Origin: Vespa crabro
Taxonomy: Eukaryota; Arthropoda; Insecta; Hymenoptera; Vespidae
NCBI RefSeq assembly: GCF_910589235.1
Contig: NC_060959.1
Location: forward strand, 3,327,645-3,391,644
Direction: 5' to 3'
DNA length: 64,000 nt
Shown here: piece by piece, positions 60,286 through 64,000 of the stretch
Numbering within the stretch: the first letter of the stretch is position 1
Layout: every line of letters starts with the position of its first letter
The notes under the pieces: model-generated
Told to the model about the DNA's origin: nothing
The model's input: only the letters and a program-made list of their open reading frames with translations
Databases searched by the model: none
Program-made: the position numbers and the translations under genes

Positions 60286-60677
60286 ATATATTTCCATCGG
60301 CAGTAAAGAGCGCAAAAAATTATAAAGAAGTTTTTTATTTGACGAGAAAGAGGAGAGAGAAAGCGTTCGGAAGCATTCGGAAGCGTTCGAACGACGCGAA
60401 GTCGCGAAGTTCGCTGGGCCACCTTGGCAAAAAGTCAAATCGTTATGGTTTCATGATCTCGGATGTATTTTTACTGATCCATGATAATTATAATAATAAT
60501 AATATTAAGGGGTAACCTAATGGTATTGTCTATATAAGTGATACTGAAGTTCGAAATGGTTTTTAAACGATTCCACTAGCCATCGGTGAAAAACGATTCA
60601 CTTAAGTATTTATTCGAATCGCTTTCTATGAAAGGTAATCGATTTGCTCGATAAAATTTATTATGAATACTTCGAAA

Positions 60678-60681
<4 letters not shown>

Positions 60682-60727
<46 letters not shown>

Positions 60728-60750
60728 GATCGATCGATCGATCGATTGAT
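60682..60750. repeat. (TA)n followed by (GATC)n
   Basis: About 22 TA units, then CGATCGATCGATCGATCGATTGATTG, giving two adjacent self-complementary repeats. Confidence 0.9.
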
Positions 60751-61073
60751 TGTTCGTTTATTTCTTCTAAATTGTCACTTTTTGAACGATATGATAAACT
60801 TATATTTTTCCAAATGGCTCCTTATCATCGTCATGACCGACAGTCTTAACTTACGATAAAAACGAATGAAATATTTGCTGTCCGCCTTGATTCATATTTC
60901 TTTTCAAAAAAAAAGAAACGACGAATTACTTATTTATATTTTGAATGAAAAAAATCGGTCTTGAAATGAAGCATGCGTTTCATTAGGCCAAGAATATATC
61001 CTATCTCAGGTATTTTATCTTTTCGTTGTATATATAACCGATTGTAATCGTTCGTTACGAAACACTTCAAATA

Positions 61074-61075
<2 letters not shown>

Positions 61076-61110
<35 letters not shown>
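61076..61110. repeat. (TA)n microsatellite
   Basis: About 17 TA units. Confidence 0.9.
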
Positions 61111-61112
<2 letters not shown>

Positions 61113-62984
61113 ACTTATTGAAATAACATATATGTATTTTGATGACATCAATAATTTTGTTATTATCTTCTTCTTCTTTATATTTTTATTATTATCGTTT
61201 GAATTTTTATTATTGAAGAAACTCTAAAAGAAGCAAGCATAAAAGTTCAAAGATTTTTCACGCGAGCGAATATGCAGAGGAAAAGAAAATTATGAGCAAC
61301 CAAGTCCCGTTTCAACAGTTCAGTTCCGCCTTAGCAAAAGGGTTAAAAGCATTGAACAAATTATTATCATCTTTTATTTCATCTTTCCTTTTTCTATTTT
61401 TGTTATTTCCGAGATATGAATGTAAGATATTTGTTCGATGAATATCTTCCTTTTACGTAATCGTCAATGTTATATACACAAGTTTCATTACAAAAATATG
61501 TGTTTTTGCGACCCATTAAATTTTTTTTCCTTTGCTTTTTCTTTTTCTTATTTTGTTTTTGTTTTTTTATTTTTTATTTTATCTTTCTTTCCTTTTTGTT
61601 TCATCAACTCGTAAATTCTACATAGACTCACTTGCGCAAGAGGCCGGTCAGGAAAGCGCGTCGGTCACCAAACGAGCAGAATCGAAGACATTTGGCAACT
61701 CAAGGAGAAAGCAGCTAACCAAATGCAATTATTTTTTGTTCTCTCTCTTTCGTTCATTTCTTTCTTTCTTTTCTTTTTATTTTTTATTATGTTTTTTCTA
61801 TTTTTTTATTTTATTTCCTCATTTTCGTCCTTCTCTAATCTACACTTCTAATTTCGAATTTTATTAAGTGTAATTCAAAAAAAAAAAAAGAAAAAGAAAG
61901 AAAAAATCATTTGTATATTTTTATTTGTCATTTTAAATCGTCTTGTATCTTGTCGTTCGTAAAAGAATATTACAAGTTCGTAAGATAAGCGAAACTCGTT
62001 ACATTAAAACGTTTCGCGTCTTTCTCGCGTGTCGAACTCGAGTTTGAACAAACGATTTCTGAGGAGGATAAAGTTATATTCTATGTAAGTATGTGCGTGT
62101 GTAATGTACTATGTGTCTGTATCCGTGTATATCTATGTGCATGCTTGGAAGAAAGCATAGTAGTAGCCGGTATTTCGATTCGGTGTCGATTACACAAGCG
62201 AAAAAGAACTACGTGTCGTATGAAGAAAGTTTAAACGTCCTATCCCGATTGAGCGATCATACGTAGAGATCATTCTGCATCATCTCTGTTTACTGAGTAC
62301 CGCCCTACCCGTCTACCTCTTAACTATTTATTTCTTTATTTTCTGTAATATGATAGTTACGAGTATACTATGAAATAACGTCATTTTGCGATGACATTTA
62401 AATATTTATGAGTTGGGGAAGGATGGGTGGGAGAAAAAGATGGACGGACGGAGACTAACAAACGATTTAAATCAAATAGAATTTAATTTTTTTTCTTTCT
62501 TATTCTTAAGTGCTTGATAAAAAAAAACGTTAAATAAATCAATAAATAAATATATAAATAGATAAATAATAATCGTTTGCAACTAACGACGGAAAAGCTT
62601 TAGATGGTTCACCTATTACACTACTGTATTTAAAAAAATTGTTACGATCCAAACGATACATTTTTTTTCTTTTTTTCTTCCCTTTTTTTAAATATATAAC
62701 ATCTTCATGGGAATAAGAAAATAAAAGCTTAAGACGATAAAATCATCGAAAGCGAGGTAACCATGAACGGCAAAGTAAATTCTCTCGGTACTGAGCATCC
62801 GTGAATCAACCTTTAAAGAGCATCCCGCGGTTTCGTAAAATGTGAAAACGTTAAGAAGGTGCAGAAGAAGAAGCAGAAGAGGAAAAAGAAGAAGAAATGG
62901 AAGGAAATAGGAGAAAAAGAAGAAGAAGAAGCTACCACATGGCTCTTTCCCCAACCTTTCTCTCGTGCTGCTCTTTCATTTCTA

Positions 62985-63165
62985 TCTCCTCCTCCTCCTC
63001 CTCCTCCTCCTCCTACTCCTACTCTTCCTACTCTTACTCCTCCTTCTCAACCTCACGCAAAACGCGCAATCGGTCTGGTGAAACGTCCTATTCTCTTCTT
63101 TTTTCTCTTTCTTTCTCTCTCTTTCTTCCTCTTTCTCTCTCTTTCTCTTTCTCTTTCTTCCCGTT
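62985..63165. repeat. (CTC)n triplet repeat and (TC)n tract
   Basis: CTC, CTA and CTT triplets at 62985-63050, a unique CpG-containing spacer, then CT/TTTC units at 63100-63165. Confidence 0.85.
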
Positions 63166-63589
63166 CCCTTCTTTTCTTTAAACATTTTTATGAAATAGGA
63201 TTTTGCGGCTAGTAGCCTTGCGAAAGAAATAGAATCGTCGGATTTTCGGCGTTCCCGCGAACTCAATCGTTTCACGTCTAATTTACATAGTTTCATCGAA
63301 AAACGGGACTAGTCTTAGGTGTCCTACTACAAGGGAATTATTTGAAAAAAAAAAAGAAAAAAAAGGAAAAACAGAGAAAAGAAGAAAAAAAACACAACGC
63401 GAAATGGACTGGGCTATCGAGATAAGGTAACCGGTTTTATAATTCTAGGGAGACTCGACGATGTTGAGCAATATTGAGAAGGGAGAGAAGAAAAAAATAC
63501 AAAAAGAAAGAGAAAAAAGGAAAGAGAGAGAGAGAGAGACGAGGAAAAAAGGAGAAAGAAGATAAAAGAAATTATACTGTATGAAAAAA

Positions 63590-63628
<39 letters not shown>
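63590..63628. repeat. (GA)n microsatellite
   Basis: About 18 GA units. Confidence 0.9.
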
Positions 63629-63637
<9 letters not shown>

Positions 63638-63889
63638 CATATGTATATATGTATTTACCATTTACGATTCTGGAACAGAATAATTTTCCATCGAATTTAT
63701 TGGCTAATAATTGATATAAACAAAAGCGAAGTGTATCTTGTCTATACTAGATTGTTATTATAAAAAAATATAATAAAAAGAAATATAAAAGAAGAGATCC
63801 GAGAAAGGTTAAGAAAGATAGGAGATAAAAAGGAAAAGGAAAATAGAGTAGAACGAATTCGTAGAAAGTCCATTACTACGAGTTGTTGT

Positions 63890-63955
63890 CGTCATCATCG
63901 TCCTCGTCGTCGTAGTTGTAGTCATAGTCGTAGTCGTCCTCGTCGTCGTTCACTC
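63890..63955. repeat. GTC/GTA triplet repeat
   Basis: GTCGTC, GTAGTC and CTCGTC triplets with CAT interruptions. Confidence 0.85.
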
Positions 63956-64000
63956 TCTCATCACAAACGGAGCGTTAAATAATTGTTGAAACGTTTCTAC

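Larger units (their letters stand above)
57086..64000. other. non-coding stretch to the end of the window
   Basis: No supported gene. Microsatellites: TC 57676-57800 then a T run to about 57820; GTCGTT triplets 58704-58752; GA 58914-58940; (TA)n 60207-60285, 60682-60727 and 61076-61110; CTC triplets 62985-63050; TC 63100-63165; GA 63590-63628; GTC triplets 63890-63955. A run of 11 C at 59372-59382 is the longest C homopolymer I noticed. The CpG-containing patches at 58560-58880 and 59280-59350 could be regulatory. Confidence 0.5.

Noticed and set aside
1..64000. Possible enrichment of CACGTG E-boxes (for example 10183, 13911, 23716, 29702, 29888)
   Set aside because: About ten occurrences in 64 kb is not above what a 6-base motif gives by chance.
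1..64000. tRNA, rRNA, CRISPR and intact transposon signatures
   Set aside because: Checked for GTTCGA-type B boxes with partner A boxes, regularly spaced repeats, terminal inverted repeats with transposase frames and reverse-transcriptase motifs; none was convincing. A tRNAscan-SE and RepeatMasker run would settle this.

Overview
This window looks like nuclear DNA from an insect, most likely a hymenopteran of the aculeate (wasp, bee or ant) type. That reading is an inference from style, not from a recognised gene. The DNA is A+T-rich with scattered CpG-rich islands and is unusually full of (TC/GA)n, (TA)n and (TG/CA)n microsatellites. I see no long uninterrupted genes; the plausible coding pieces are short exons bounded by consensus splice sites and separated by introns of many kilobases. 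Most long open frames here are translated (TC/GA)n tracts (Ser-Leu-Ser-Leu or Arg-Glu-Arg-Glu) and are not genes.

The best-supported content is one plus-strand spliced locus between about 5.0 and 34.6 kb. Two coding first exons, 5003-5114 and 29286-29367, both end in codon phase 1 at a GT donor. They can join a shared final exon at 34327-34469 that ends in TGA and is followed by AATAAA. A symmetric 57-nt, arginine-rich exon at 16964-17020 sits between them and can only be used by the upstream promoter. Two further terminal exons in the same phase, 6104-6282 and 31566-31684, each have a stop followed by AATAAA, so the locus may swap both ends of a set of very small proteins (about 66-101 aa). 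I do not recognise the protein family. Acidic and helical C-termini, and a basic RRRR stretch in one isoform, are the visible characters.

Region by region: 1-5.0 kb is upstream non-coding DNA rich in microsatellites. From 5.0 to 29.3 kb are the first exon, candidate alternative exons and long introns, with a minus-strand coding-like fragment at 21.6-22.0 kb that is frame-broken and resembles, by eye only, part of a caspase p20 domain. From 27.8 to 29.3 kb is a CpG-rich, promoter-like stretch before the second first exon. From 29.4 to 34.6 kb is the 3' part of the locus, including a duplicated CRE-like element (TGACGTAA). From 34.6 to 64 kb I find no gene I can defend. That part holds microsatellites, a diverged ~350-bp repeat present twice (46.5 and 56.7 kb), two local tandem duplications (48.9 and 53.5 kb), a G-rich quadruplex candidate (44.26 kb) and a few isolated splice-acceptor-plus-ORF signals.

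No rRNA, tRNA, CRISPR, intact transposon or viral gene was recognised. All exon calls rest on reading splice consensus, phase and codon content by eye. RNA-seq alignment and a protein search would be decisive.
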